Of a stretch of 64,000 nt of DNA, positions 44,117-53,134 are shown piece after piece (positions within the stretch are counted from its first letter, which is position 1; the number at the start of each line of letters is the position of its first letter). The DNA lies in NCBI GenBank assembly GCA_017458065.1, contig JAFTGD010000034.1, forward strand, positions 1 through 64,000. Reading direction: 5' to 3'. A program made the position numbers and the translations under genes. The notes beneath the pieces are model-generated. The model made no database searches, was not told the origin of the DNA, and saw only the letters and a program-made list of their open reading frames with translations. The DNA comes from Oscillospiraceae bacterium (GTDB lineage: Bacteria > Bacillota > Clostridia > Oscillospirales > Oscillospiraceae).

Positions 44117-46177
44117 ATGAATCCGAAATATGAGCCTCTATTTACTCCGTTCAAAATCGGAGAGGTAGAAATCCCCAACCGCATCGTGCAATGTTCCATG
44201 GGCGGCACGACCCTGTTCGGCTGGCTGGAGCCTTCCCACTTTGACCTGGAAGGCGCGGACTTCCTGCTCAAACGTGCGAAGGACGGCGTCGGCCTGGTCC
44301 TCCCCGGCATGCAGGTCATCCGTGACACCATGGGCCGCAAGTGGCTCGATTCCAACCGTCAGATGTACCGTGTGCTCAAGCCCTATATGGACGAGTATCA
44401 CAAGACCGGCGGTAAGCTCTTCATTCAGCTGGCAGGCGGCTTCGGCCGTTCCATGGCCGTTACCCCCTGGATGGCCGCCCTCGGCAGAAACGACCTGCTG
44501 AACAAGATCGCCAGCCCCATCGTCGACGTGCAGTATGCCTGTGCCTCCGCCTCCGCCACTCCGAACCGCTGGGCCGACAACCTGACCTCCCGTCCCTTCA
44601 CCGTGGAAGAGATCCAGGAGATGGTCTGGCACTTCGGCGCCACCGCCAAGAAGCTGCGCGAAGCCGGTGTCGACGGCGTTGAGATCCACGCTGTACACGA
44701 AGGCTACAACCTCGACCAGTTCGCCATTGCGAACATGAACTTCCGTACCGACCAGTACGGCGGCTCTCTGGAGAACCGTCTGCGCTTCGCCACTGAGATC
44801 GTCCAGTCGATCCACGAGCAGGCCGGCGACGACTTCCCCGTCTCCCTCCGTTATTCTGTCCGCTCCTGCACCAAGGGTTGGCGCAAGGGTGCCATGCCCG
44901 GCGAAGAGTTTGAAGAGTTCGGCCGTGACCTGGCTGAGTCCGAGAAGGCCGTCAAGATCCTGCAGGATGCCGGCTATGCCTTCCTCAACTGCGACAACGG
45001 CACCTACGACGCCTGGTACTGGGCACATCCGCCACAGTACATGCCGGATAACTGCAACCTCGCAGACGTTGAGCACATCCGTCAGTTCATCGACATCCCG
45101 GTCGCCTGCGCCGGCCGTATGGATCCGGTCAAGGCCGCGGAAGAGATTGCCGCCGGCCGTCTGGACGCCGTCGCCATCGCCCGCCAGAACCTGGTTGATG
45201 AGCACTGGGTCACCAAGATCAAAGAGGGCCGCGAAGACGAGATCCGTCCCTGCATCCGCTGCCACAACGGCTGCTTCAACTTCTCCAAGGCTGCCGGCAC
45301 CGAGAACATGCAGTCCCTGGGCGACTCCCTGCACCTCGGCCGCTGCGCTCTGAACCCGCCCACCATGCAGCACAACCGCTATAAGATCGTCCCGACCAAG
45401 AAGCCCAAGAAGGTCGCCATCATCGGCGGCGGCGTCGGCGGTATGGAGTGCGCGCTGGTCCTGAAGAAGCGCGGCCACAACCCGGTCATCTTCGAGAAGG
45501 AAGATCAGCTCGGTGGTCTGTTCCTGACGGCTTCCGCGATGACCTTCAAAGAGAACGACAAGGATCTGCTCCGCTGGTACCGGGACGAGATCAAGCGTTA
45601 CAACATCGACGTCCGCTTCAACACCGAGGTCAACGACCTTGGCACCATCAAGCGCGGCTTTGACGAGATCATCGTCTGCACCGGTTCCGTTCCCAGAGCC
45701 ATGCCTCAGATCAAAGGCTTTGACAAGACCATGAGCTTCCGCGAGCTGCTCCGCGAGAAGAAGGAATGCGGCGACACGGTCGTCTTCCTCGGTGGCGGTC
45801 AGTCCTCCTGCGAGGCGGCCTACGACCTCGTCCTCGCCGGCAAGCACCCGGTCATCGTCGAGTACGGCAACGACCTGGTCGCGGCTCAGGCTACCTGCCT
45901 TGCCAACACCTCGTTCCTGCGTGACGCCATGGAGTATCACAAGGTTCCGACCTATCTGCACAGCACCATCACCGAGATCGGCGACGGCTACTGCATGATC
46001 AAGACTCCGGACGGTGAATTCAAGCAGGAGTGCGACACCGTTGTCAACGGCATCGGCTTTGTCCCGGCTCCGGTCGGCGACAAAGGCGCACATGTGCACC
46101 GCGTCGGCGACTGCGTTGCCATCGGCAACCTGCGCACCGTTATCTGGCGCGCATGGGATGTTTGCATGCGCATCTAA
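44117..46177 (+). CDS. Enoate reductase-like NADH:flavin oxidoreductase (BaiCD/BaiH-type architecture)
   Basis: A 686-aa iron-sulfur flavoenzyme: TIM-barrel OYE domain (1-370) with VEIHAVHEGYNLDQFAIANM at the catalytic segment, an Fe-S motif CIRCHNGC near 377-384 with the next Cys (GRCALNP) about 20 residues on rather than the usual 11-12, then an FAD/NAD(P)H domain starting AIIGGGVGGMECAL. Relatives reduce 2-enoates, cinnamates, bile-acid enones or dienoyl-CoA. The strong promoter, ideal RBS and GC-ending codons suggest high expression and a respiratory or redox-sink role. Substrate unknown. Confidence 0.85.
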   Translation: MNPKYEPLFTPFKIGEVEIPNRIVQCSMGGTTLFGWLEPSHFDLEGADFLLKRAKDGVGLVLPGMQVIRDTMGRKWLDSNRQMYRVLKPYMDEYHKTGGKLFIQLAGGFGRSMAVTPWMAALGRNDLLNKIASPIVDVQYACASASATPNRWADNLTSRPFTVEEIQEMVWHFGATAKKLREAGVDGVEIHAVHEGYNLDQFAIANMNFRTDQYGGSLENRLRFATEIVQSIHEQAGDDFPVSLRYSVRSCTKGWRKGAMPGEEFEEFGRDLAESEKAVKILQDAGYAFLNCDNGTYDAWYWAHPPQYMPDNCNLADVEHIRQFIDIPVACAGRMDPVKAAEEIAAGRLDAVAIARQNLVDEHWVTKIKEGREDEIRPCIRCHNGCFNFSKAAGTENMQSLGDSLHLGRCALNPPTMQHNRYKIVPTKKPKKVAIIGGGVGGMECALVLKKRGHNPVIFEKEDQLGGLFLTASAMTFKENDKDLLRWYRDEIKRYNIDVRFNTEVNDLGTIKRGFDEIIVCTGSVPRAMPQIKGFDKTMSFRELLREKKECGDTVVFLGGGQSSCEAAYDLVLAGKHPVIVEYGNDLVAAQATCLANTSFLRDAMEYHKVPTYLHSTITEIGDGYCMIKTPDGEFKQECDTVVNGIGFVPAPVGDKGAHVHRVGDCVAIGNLRTVIWRAWDVCMRI

Positions 46178-46400
46178 AATTTGTTTGTGTCCCTCCCCCG
46201 CTGGGGGAGGGATACGTTTTTGTTCGCATGGGACGTCTGCATGTGTATCTAAAGTTTGTTTGTGTCCCTCCCCCGTTGGGGAGGGATACGGTTTTTTGTT
46301 CGCATGGGATGTCTGCATGCGTATCTAAAGTTTGTTCGTGTCCCTCCCCCGCTAGGGGAGGGATACAGTTTTCTGTTCGCATGGGATGTCTGTATGCGCC
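46151..46400 (+). repeat. Tandem repeat (3.3 copies of about 76 bp) duplicating the gene's 3' end and terminator
   Basis: Units begin at 46151, 46226, 46302 and 46379 (last one partial). Each full unit contains a copy of the final codons and stop (encoding AWDVCMRI), a spacer, a C-rich/G-rich hairpin such as CCCTCCCCCGCTGGGGGAGG and a T-rich run. The first unit starts inside the coding sequence of the flavoenzyme. The result is three consecutive terminator-like hairpins. Confidence 0.9.
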
Positions 46401-46422
46401 TTGATTTTCCCCATAATAGTTT

Positions 46423-46450
46423 AACCCTCTCCTTTCGGAGAGGGTTTTTT
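46423..46450. terminator. Intrinsic terminator after the tandem repeats
   Basis: Ten-bp stem AACCCTCTCC/GGAGAGGGTT with TTTC loop and a following T run. Confidence 0.85.
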
Positions 46451-46818
46451 CATTTCGAAAGCAGTTCGTCCATCTTTGCCGCGGCAAAGCGGATCAGGTC
46501 GTCGCAGGGGATCTTCGCCGCTTTCAGGTCCTCGCAGCGCACCGCGCCGAACTTCTCACGGAAGGCGGCGATCAGCTCCCGGTCGACGCCGTTGATCAAC
46601 GGGCGGTTCTCAGCGCCGTACTTCATCCCCGCTGCCATCACCGCGCCGGAGATCGCCCCGCACAGCTCCCTGCAGCCGGCTCCGCCGCCAAAGCCCGTGG
46701 CAACCGCCGCGGCGGTCTTTTCATCCAACCCGGAGTGCTTTTGGAGGGTCATCAGGACCGACTGCGCGCAGTTATATCCCCTGTCATGCAGGGCAGAGGC
46801 TTTTTCTTCGGTTGTCAT
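46450..46818 (-). CDS. C-GCAxxG-C-C family protein
   Basis: A 122-aa protein with the family's cysteine layout: NCAQSVL near 16-22, GGGAGCRELCGAISGAVMA near 44-62, and late Cys residues (VRCEDL, IPCDDL). Members are small redox or metal-associated proteins of anaerobes with unknown function, sometimes next to molybdenum or redox genes. Convergent with the flavoenzyme operon. Confidence 0.8.
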   Translation of the reverse strand: MTTEEKASALHDRGYNCAQSVLMTLQKHSGLDEKTAAAVATGFGGGAGCRELCGAISGAVMAAGMKYGAENRPLINGVDRELIAAFREKFGAVRCEDLKAAKIPCDDLIRFAAAKMDELLSK

Positions 46819-47049
46819 GGGTCGTCCTCCCGTATGGTTGTGAATTTTCTGTCCGGCCTGCGCCTCCGCAGCCCGGCAGAACCGCCTGTTATTTATGAAT
46901 TATAACATATAGAAGCCATGTTTGTCATTGAGAACTTTTCTATTCTGTCAATGGATTTTTCCCCTTTTTTTTGCTATGATTACAGTTACTTCTTTCCTTC
47001 GCTATCAAGGCAAAGAAAGGAGCAGACAGAAAGAAAAGGAGATATTATT

Positions 47050-48246
47050 ATGCAGCTGAAACTTTCCGACAGAATTATGAAGCCCGACTTCCAGGGCGAA
47101 TTCACCGCCTCCATTCTGGCCGCGGCAGCCTCTCCTGACATTATCTCCTTCGCCGGCGGCCTGCCGAACCCCGTTTCTTTCCCCATTCCGGAGATGGAAG
47201 CTGCCACGAAGAAGGTTCTCGAAGAGAATGGCGTCACCGCCCTGCAGTACAGCTCCACCCAGGGCTGGCCCGCCCTGCGCAAGTGGATCGCCAAACGCTA
47301 TGAGACCATGGGCGTCAGCGATGTGAGCCCCGACGATATCATCGTCACCAACGGCTCCCAGCAGGCCCTCGCCATGATCGGCGCCGCCATGATCAACCCC
47401 GGCGACGAGATCATCGTCGAAGATCCCACTTACCTGGTCGCGCTGCAGTCCTTCCATGTGTTTGATCCCTCCGTCCTGACCGTCACCATGAATCCCGACG
47501 GCATCGACTGCGGTGAGCTGGCTGAGACGATCAAGAATCATCCCGAAGCCAAGTTTGCCTATCTGATCCCGAACTTCCAGAACCCGACCGGCCTGAGCTA
47601 TTCTCAGGAAGTCCATGACAAGGTCGTTGAGATCTTCAAAAACAGCAACGTGCTCCTTCTCGAGGACAACCCCTACCGCGAGATCCGCTTCGCCGGCACC
47701 GCCACCGACAGCTTCGGCAAGGAGCTGGGCGAGCAGTGCTGCATGCTGGGCACCTTCTCCAAGATCATCACCCCGGGCATGCGCATCGGCTGGATCTGTG
47801 TCCGCAACAAGGAACTGAAGGCAAAGCTTCTCAACTACAAGTCCACCGCCGACCTGCACACCAACATCTTCAGCCAGATGGTCCTGGCCCAGTACCTGGC
47901 CGACAACGATGTGGACGAGCACATCGCGAAGATCAAGGAACTCTACAAGGCCAAGTCCGACTTCATGGTCGCCTGCCTCAACAAGTACCTGCCCGAGGGC
48001 TGCGAGCTCACCCCCACTGAGGGCGGCATGTTCCTGTGGGTCACTCTGCCGAACAACCTTTCCGCGCTGCAGCTCTACTACAAAGCGCTGGAGAAGGGCG
48101 TCGCCATCTGCCCGGGCGATCCGTTCTATGAATATAAGCGCAATGTCTCAAGCTTCCGCGTCAACTACTCCAACTCCACCGACGAGGCCATCGAAAAGGG
48201 CGTCAAGATCCTCGGTGAGGCCTGCGCCGAAATGATGCAGGCGTAA
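47050..48246 (+). CDS. PLP-dependent class I/II aminotransferase (MocR/2-aminoadipate-type)
   Basis: A 398-aa fold-type I aminotransferase. Start 47050 has AAAAGGAGAT upstream; a longer in-frame reading begins within the promoter region. Landmarks: GGLPNPVSFP near 34-43, the substrate-binding YLIPNFQNPTG near 170-180, LLEDNPYREIRF near 204, and the PLP-lysine box TFSKIITPGMRIGW near 236. The closest functional group is 2-aminoadipate/branched-chain-type aminotransferases. It transfers an amino group from an amino acid to a 2-oxoacid, which could feed the 2-oxoacid:ferredoxin oxidoreductase elsewhere in the window. Confidence 0.88.
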   Translation: MQLKLSDRIMKPDFQGEFTASILAAAASPDIISFAGGLPNPVSFPIPEMEAATKKVLEENGVTALQYSSTQGWPALRKWIAKRYETMGVSDVSPDDIIVTNGSQQALAMIGAAMINPGDEIIVEDPTYLVALQSFHVFDPSVLTVTMNPDGIDCGELAETIKNHPEAKFAYLIPNFQNPTGLSYSQEVHDKVVEIFKNSNVLLLEDNPYREIRFAGTATDSFGKELGEQCCMLGTFSKIITPGMRIGWICVRNKELKAKLLNYKSTADLHTNIFSQMVLAQYLADNDVDEHIAKIKELYKAKSDFMVACLNKYLPEGCELTPTEGGMFLWVTLPNNLSALQLYYKALEKGVAICPGDPFYEYKRNVSSFRVNYSNSTDEAIEKGVKILGEACAEMMQA

Positions 48247-48277
48247 GCTGCAAAATTCAACCTGATCCAGACCTGGC

Positions 48278-48323
48278 AAAGGCCGGGAAGTATCGAATCC
48301 GTTCGGTACTCCCCGGCCTTTTT
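48278..48323. terminator. Bidirectional terminator between aminotransferase and cyclase genes
   Basis: Long interrupted stem (AAAGGCCGGG...CCCGGCCTTT) with a TTCG-containing apex and a T run on the plus strand. Confidence 0.85.
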
Positions 48324-48355
48324 GGTTTTTGAAATTCAGCCGCTCTCCGCGCTGC

Positions 48356-50089
48356 TCAGCTCTTCAATGCGGTCTTGTTTTGATACATCCGGTTGTCCGC
48401 ACGCTCGAAGACCTGCGAGACCGTGGTGTCGCTCCCGGCGTCGTAGTCCGACATGCCGACGGCAATCACGACCTTCCCTGTCGCCATGTTCTCCCGGACC
48501 TGATCCTTCATCTGCTGCAGCAGGGCATGGCGGTTGTCATAGTCTCCGCCCTGCGGCACTACCACGAACTCGTCCCCTCCGATGCGGAACACGGGGCTGT
48601 GGGACCAGGTATGGCAGATGAGCTCGGAGGCGCTGCGGATATACGCGTCCCCCTCGATGTGGCCCAGGCCGTCGTTAATAGCCTTCAGACCGTTGACATC
48701 GCAGACGACAATGGAGAAGGGCCTGACGCTGCCCGCTTCGATCTGCTCCTGCAGGGCGTCCTCCGTCTCGGTGTAGGCGGCTTTGTTTTTGACGCCGGTC
48801 AGTCCGTCCCGATAGGCCTTCACGCTGGCCACATGCAGCTTTTCCTGGACCTCGCGCTCCCTCCGCACCTCCTGGTCGATGTTCATGACGCCGATGATCA
48901 GGTGCTTATTGTCATTGGCCCAGATGACCGACATCCTCGCGTACATGATCCCGTCGCCAACGAGCAGACGGTAGGTGTGGGTGATCATGTGCTTGCCCTG
49001 CAGCATCTGCATCATGGTTGGCTTATGCAGCAGACGCAGGACCTCGTCCCGGTCCTCGGGATAGATCACGCGCTTGATGTTGTCGATCGACTCGCGGAAG
49101 AAGTCCTCACCGGACGGCCGCACCTGCAGGCTCTTGTAGACATCCGTAGAGGAGAACTCGGTATAGTGATCCGTGAGCATATCCACATAATAGATCGTGT
49201 CGTACTGGTTGGCGAGGCTCTCCGCGATCTGCGAGAAGACCGCGTTCTCGGCGACCATCCTCTTGATCGCGTTTTCCCGCTGGATCTCGCTGTCGATGTT
49301 CATCACGGTCATGATCAGGTGCTTCCGGTCGTTGGCCCAGAAGACCGACATGCGGGTGTAGCTGCTGCCCTCCGCCAGCAGAAGCTGATAGGTAAGGGTG
49401 AAGCTGCCGTTCTCTTCCAGCTTCCGGAGCATGGTCTTCTTGTCCAGCGCCTCGAACACGCGCTCCCGGTCCGACGGGTGAACGATCATGCCGACGTTGC
49501 GTTGGGAGGTCCCGAAAAAGTCGCTCCCGACCGGGCTGATGTTGAATTCCTTATACTCTCTTGCAGCGGTGAACTCGATATACTCGTCGGTCTCGGTATC
49601 GATGTAGTAAATCATCCCGTACTGGTTGGCCAGGCTCTCCGCGATATGGGAGAAGATAAGGCTCCGCTCCGAGATGGTCCTGAGCTCTTCCTGATGCCGG
49701 ACCGTCTCGTCCACGTTCTGCACCCCCAGGACCATGTAGTCGCCCTCCTCGGAGGTGTCGTGGAGGATGCGCATGGCATGGAAGACGGGCTGCCCGTCGA
49801 TCATCAGGCGGTAGATCAGCGAAAAGCCCCCGTTCTCCCGGAGCCGGGAGAGCAGATTCTCTCTGCTGAGCGCTCTGGACACCATATCCCAGTCGTCGTC
49901 GCAGACGACAGCCCGGATGTCCCGCTGGCAGTCGGCGAAAAAGTCGGTCCCAGAGGACTGCAGCTCCAGCTTCTGATAACCCCGGTTGGTGCTGTAGCTC
50001 TCATAGTGATCGTTTTTCAGGTCAATAAAATATACGCTGGTATAATCGATCAGCAGGGCCATGGCGACCCTTGCAATGGTACTGTTCAT
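48356..50089 (-). CDS. Diguanylate cyclase with three tandem PAS-like sensor domains
   Basis: A 577-aa signalling protein. Three related sensor modules (about 1-130, 140-270, 275-405) each contain a DYTSVYFIDLKNDHYE-like or MIYYIDTETDEYIEF-like strand and an FF...R..V.P.DR.RV block, so they arose by duplication. A linker helix leads to a GGDEF domain (about 420-577) with DGLTGVKNKAAY and an intact GGDEF active site near 505, so it should make cyclic di-GMP from two GTP. There are no transmembrane segments, so it is a cytoplasmic sensor. The RBS is weak (AGGAGG lies 13 nt upstream). Confidence 0.88.
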   Translation of the reverse strand: MNSTIARVAMALLIDYTSVYFIDLKNDHYESYSTNRGYQKLELQSSGTDFFADCQRDIRAVVCDDDWDMVSRALSRENLLSRLRENGGFSLIYRLMIDGQPVFHAMRILHDTSEEGDYMVLGVQNVDETVRHQEELRTISERSLIFSHIAESLANQYGMIYYIDTETDEYIEFTAAREYKEFNISPVGSDFFGTSQRNVGMIVHPSDRERVFEALDKKTMLRKLEENGSFTLTYQLLLAEGSSYTRMSVFWANDRKHLIMTVMNIDSEIQRENAIKRMVAENAVFSQIAESLANQYDTIYYVDMLTDHYTEFSSTDVYKSLQVRPSGEDFFRESIDNIKRVIYPEDRDEVLRLLHKPTMMQMLQGKHMITHTYRLLVGDGIMYARMSVIWANDNKHLIIGVMNIDQEVRREREVQEKLHVASVKAYRDGLTGVKNKAAYTETEDALQEQIEAGSVRPFSIVVCDVNGLKAINDGLGHIEGDAYIRSASELICHTWSHSPVFRIGGDEFVVVPQGGDYDNRHALLQQMKDQVRENMATGKVVIAVGMSDYDAGSDTTVSQVFERADNRMYQNKTALKS

Positions 50090-50209
50090 CTGCTGCCTGC
50101 ATCCTCCTGCGTGACTTTTTCGATGATCTCATCTGCGGTCATAAGGTGCGCCTCTTGCCCGGGAAACCCGGCAGATTACGACGCGATCATACAATGTTAT
50201 AGATTGCCC

Positions 50210-50240
50210 GTTAGATCCTCGCCTCCGGCGAGGATCTAAC
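50210..50240. repeat. Perfect 14-bp inverted repeat upstream of the cyclase gene
   Basis: GTTAGATCCTCGCC and its complement around a 3-nt TCC loop, without T tracts. It marks the boundary where the AT-rich accessory patch begins; 50241-50479 carries no supported gene. Confidence 0.6.
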
Positions 50241-50479
50241 GCATGTTCCGGTCAAGCACTTTGTTTGTCAGCCTATCTTATCACGAACCCTCTGCCTGAG
50301 CAACAAAAAAACAGGCTGAAAACCGGAGATTTTGGCATTTTCGCTCTGTACGCCGATCTTCGGTGGACGAAAGTTGTATAAACGGTTGTAGAACAACAAA
50401 TTGGATTGCGGGCGATTATCGTTCGTCCATAAAAAGTAACAACTCGACTAAAAATATAAAATTCACTCTGTTTGACGCC

Positions 50480-50529
50480 TTGACAGCGCAAGTTTCATCA
50501 AATATAATAGTTTCACCGAATCGGTGAAA
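50480..50529 (+). promoter_or_regulatory. Promoter and operator of the AbiE-like pair
   Basis: TTGACA (50480-50485), 17-nt spacer, TATAAT (50503-50508), then a perfect palindrome TTTCACCGAATCGGTGAAA (50511-50529) at the expected transcription start. Antitoxins of the AbiEi group bind inverted repeats in their own promoter, so this is probably the autoregulatory site. Confidence 0.8.
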
Positions 50530-50541
50530 TGGGTGATTTTA

Positions 50542-51615
50542 ATGAAACACACTTTATCTAAAAAGCAATATGTGCAGTTGGCTATTGACCAATTCTGTAG
50601 GGTGATAAACCAGGTCCCCTTCATTTCTGACACAGAAATCCAGACGAATGATCATCAAAGCTCGTCAAAGAGCCCTGACTTTTCGGTTTATACACATATC
50701 CAACAGCGCGGAGAGACTATCAAATTCAATATTGAAGTCAAATCCAGCGGAGAAAAGCGATTTGCTCGGGCTTTTGCTGATCTTGTTGCAATGCAAAACG
50801 CAAAGTCAAATTGGGTTTTTATGGCTCCCTACATTTCAGCCGAGACAGGAGAATTCCTTAAAGCGCAGAACCTGAACTTTATGGATTTGTCTGGAAACTG
50901 CTACATCTCTGCATGGTATCTTTTTATTTCGGTTTCGGGACAGCCAAATCAATATATCGAAAGAAGAGATAAGAAAGCGTATTTTTCAAAGTCTTCATCC
51001 GGTGCGTCTTCGGTAATACGTACAATGCTAAGCACGCCAACAAAATGGTGGCAGGTAAAGGAGTTAGCCGAAAAATCTGGGAAAGCGATGGGGACAGTAT
51101 CTAATGTAAAATCCTATCTGCTTGAACATGACTGGCTTGAAGAAAACAACGGAAAATTCAGAGCCTCCCATATTAAAGATCTCTTACAGGCATGGGCGAA
51201 GGATTATCATTTAAAAGACTCCCTGTCGTACCAATTTTACTCGCTTGATCCTATCCCAGAGATAGAAAAAATGGTGGCGCAGTGGAGCAATTCACATGAA
51301 GGCGCCGCGCAGCTCAGTTCTATTTCTGCCGGCGCTCGATATGCACCGGTAGTACGGTATACAAAAGCCCACCTCTATGTTCAGCCGCAGTATCTTGCTG
51401 AGATTCGGCGAGATTTGAACCTGCAGGAAGTGGAATCCGGCGGAAATGTCATGATTACGATCCCGCATGACCAGACGCCCTATATAGATACACGCATCAT
51501 AAACGGCGATCCTATTGTATCCCCGGTCCAAGCGATACTGGATTTGCTTGGAGAATCAAGTCGAGGTGAAGAGGCTGCTGAAGCAATCATATATAAAGAA
51601 TTTGGAGATCAGTAA
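50542..51615 (+). CDS. AbiEi-like antitoxin of a type IV toxin-antitoxin system
   Basis: A 357-aa protein. ATG 50542 is preferred over the GTG at 50524, which lies inside the operator at the transcription start. The first half resembles a restriction-endonuclease-like fold (PDFSVYTHIQQRGETIKFNI, EVKSSGEKRFARAFADL). A winged helix follows near 155-200 (WWQVKELAEKSGKAMGTVSN) and a C-terminal domain ends DTRIINGDPIVSPVQAILDL, typical of AbiEi-type antitoxins. It lies 2 nt before the nucleotidyltransferase toxin gene. It should repress the operon and neutralise the toxin. Confidence 0.78.
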   Translation: MKHTLSKKQYVQLAIDQFCRVINQVPFISDTEIQTNDHQSSSKSPDFSVYTHIQQRGETIKFNIEVKSSGEKRFARAFADLVAMQNAKSNWVFMAPYISAETGEFLKAQNLNFMDLSGNCYISAWYLFISVSGQPNQYIERRDKKAYFSKSSSGASSVIRTMLSTPTKWWQVKELAEKSGKAMGTVSNVKSYLLEHDWLEENNGKFRASHIKDLLQAWAKDYHLKDSLSYQFYSLDPIPEIEKMVAQWSNSHEGAAQLSSISAGARYAPVVRYTKAHLYVQPQYLAEIRRDLNLQEVESGGNVMITIPHDQTPYIDTRIINGDPIVSPVQAILDLLGESSRGEEAAEAIIYKEFGDQ

Positions 51616-51617
51616 CG

Positions 51618-52451
51618 ATGATTAGAGATGAAGATCTAAAGCACGCAATAGACTACTCAGAAGGCCAAAAGCAGGCTGCCTACGCGGTTCTCGGTGAAAT
51701 CGTCAACATCTTGAATGAATTCGAGGAAGATATTCGAATCATCGGAGGCTAGGTACCGTCTCTCGTTTTCCCGGACGGCGAGCACATTGGATCGATAGAC
51801 GTCGATGTGCTTCTGAATCAGGAGAAAATCAAGAAAGCCGAAAGCTATCTTACAATCAAGCGGATACTGTTGAAGAACGGATATCAGAAACACCCCGAAA
51901 AGTTCTTTACCTTTGTAAAAACCGTAATTGTCGATGGTGTCAGATATGATGTTGATGTCGATTTCCTGTCTGGTAAATATGGTGGCGATGGCGGAAATGT
52001 CAGCAAGCATGTTGATGGTATCAAAACACTTCCCGCGACTGGCGGTAATTTTGCGTTTGAATTTCCGGCCTATGACGTTACCATTCAGTACACCAGACCT
52101 GACGGAGCATTGGACACTGGCCATGTTAAGGTGATTTCTGTTGTCCCGTATCTCGTAATGAAAGCGGCTGCACTTGGCCGGGGAAAGCCAAAAGATGCCT
52201 ATGATATTTACTATACGGTTGACCATTTTGAGGGTGGTGTAAGGGCCTTGGCCGAAGAGTTCAAGCCGTATAAAGATAAGGCCTTGGTAAAAGAGATGAC
52301 ACAAAAGCTCAATGAGAAATTTGCGTCCTATCGGCATGCCGGCCCCGTGGACATTGTGTCTTTCCTTTCTATTGACGATGAGGAAGAAAGAGCGCAAATC
52401 CAGCAGGACGCTTTTCAGAAGATCCATTACTTAGTGGGACAACTCCTATAG
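51618..52451 (+). pseudogene. AbiEii-like nucleotidyltransferase toxin interrupted by an amber stop
   Basis: Reading from ATG 51618, 44 codons end at TAG (51750-51752), and the same frame continues to 52451 for 278 codons in total. The stop replaces the Trp expected in the nucleotidyltransferase motif: IIGG-stop-VPSLVFPDGEH, followed by the metal-binding IGSIDVDVLL. A single base change TGG to TAG explains this. The rest matches AbiEii/DUF1814 toxins (nucleotidyl transfer to RNA or tRNA), including YDVDVDFLSG and KDAYDIYYTVDHF. Unless the stop is read through or is a sequence error, the toxin is dead while its antitoxin is intact. Confidence 0.8.
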
Positions 52452-52465
52452 AATCTTAATTCGTT

Positions 52466-52517
52466 TGCCCGTCACGCTTTTTTGCGCTATAATGATGTAA
52501 AATATGATATTTTACAA
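52466..52517 (+). promoter_or_regulatory. TetR promoter with palindromic operator
   Basis: TTGCCC, 17-nt spacer, TATAAT (52489-52494), then a perfect palindrome TGTAAAATA-TGA-TATTTTACA (52497-52517) covering the start point: a classic TetR autoregulatory operator. Confidence 0.8.
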
Positions 52518-52543
52518 CTGTTCGTCATGGAGCGTGATAAAAT

Positions 52544-53095
52544 ATGGTGCGTAAAACAACAAAAGAGATCCTTGCCGAATCTTTTATCGAACTTGCGGCA
52601 CAGAAGTCAATCAACAGAATCTCAATTCTTGACATCGTTGAAAACTGTTCTTTGACAAAACCGACTTTTTACAGATATTTCAAGGATAAATATGATCTGA
52701 TCACATGGATCTATATCCGGGAAGCGCAAAAGAATCTGAGCAAGATCGGGAAAAACGGCTATCTGTGGAAAGATACCTTGCTGGACGGTCTGCACTACTA
52801 CGAGGAAAACCGCAAATTCATGTTGAATGCCCTGAAGCACACAAGCGGCAGAGATTCTTTTATCCAGCAGATTAACAGGGTTGATGTGGAATTGATTACC
52901 TCGGAAATTCAAAAAAAGCTGGACGCTGACAGAATCCCTGCGGATCTCAACGCAATGATCCGGATTTACTGTTATGGGACCGGACAGTATCTGTGCGATT
53001 GGCTCATGGACAGCAAACCCGCTTCCTGTGAAAGCGTGGCAACAGTCATGGAAGCCTGTATTCCGGAGCAGCTGAGACCGTTTTTGTGTGAGTGA
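52544..53095 (+). CDS. TetR/AcrR-family transcriptional regulator
   Basis: A 183-aa regulator with an N-terminal helix-turn-helix (about 8-55: KEILAESFIELAAQ, ISILDIVENCSLTKPTFYRYF) and a C-terminal ligand domain of the DhaS-like group (GTGQYLCDWL). The GGAGCGTG site precedes the ATG. It is alone in its unit and has a symmetrical operator at its promoter. The convergent redox genes downstream are not obviously its targets; the 21-bp operator could be searched genome-wide. Confidence 0.88.
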   Translation: MVRKTTKEILAESFIELAAQKSINRISILDIVENCSLTKPTFYRYFKDKYDLITWIYIREAQKNLSKIGKNGYLWKDTLLDGLHYYEENRKFMLNALKHTSGRDSFIQQINRVDVELITSEIQKKLDADRIPADLNAMIRIYCYGTGQYLCDWLMDSKPASCESVATVMEACIPEQLRPFLCE

Positions 53096-53134
53096 GCATC
53101 TTCAAAGATAAAACCACGGCTTCAAAAGAGGTCA

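Noticed and set aside
44138-46318. 726-codon open frame on the minus strand
   Set aside because: Antisense to the highly expressed flavoenzyme; a shadow of its strong codon bias. Part of it runs through the tandem repeats.
46151-46400. CRISPR-like array
   Set aside because: The units are contiguous tandem copies without variable spacers, and each contains a terminator hairpin derived from the upstream gene.
48329-50239. 636-codon open frame on the plus strand
   Set aside because: Antisense to the triple-PAS diguanylate cyclase; composition is that of a shadow frame.
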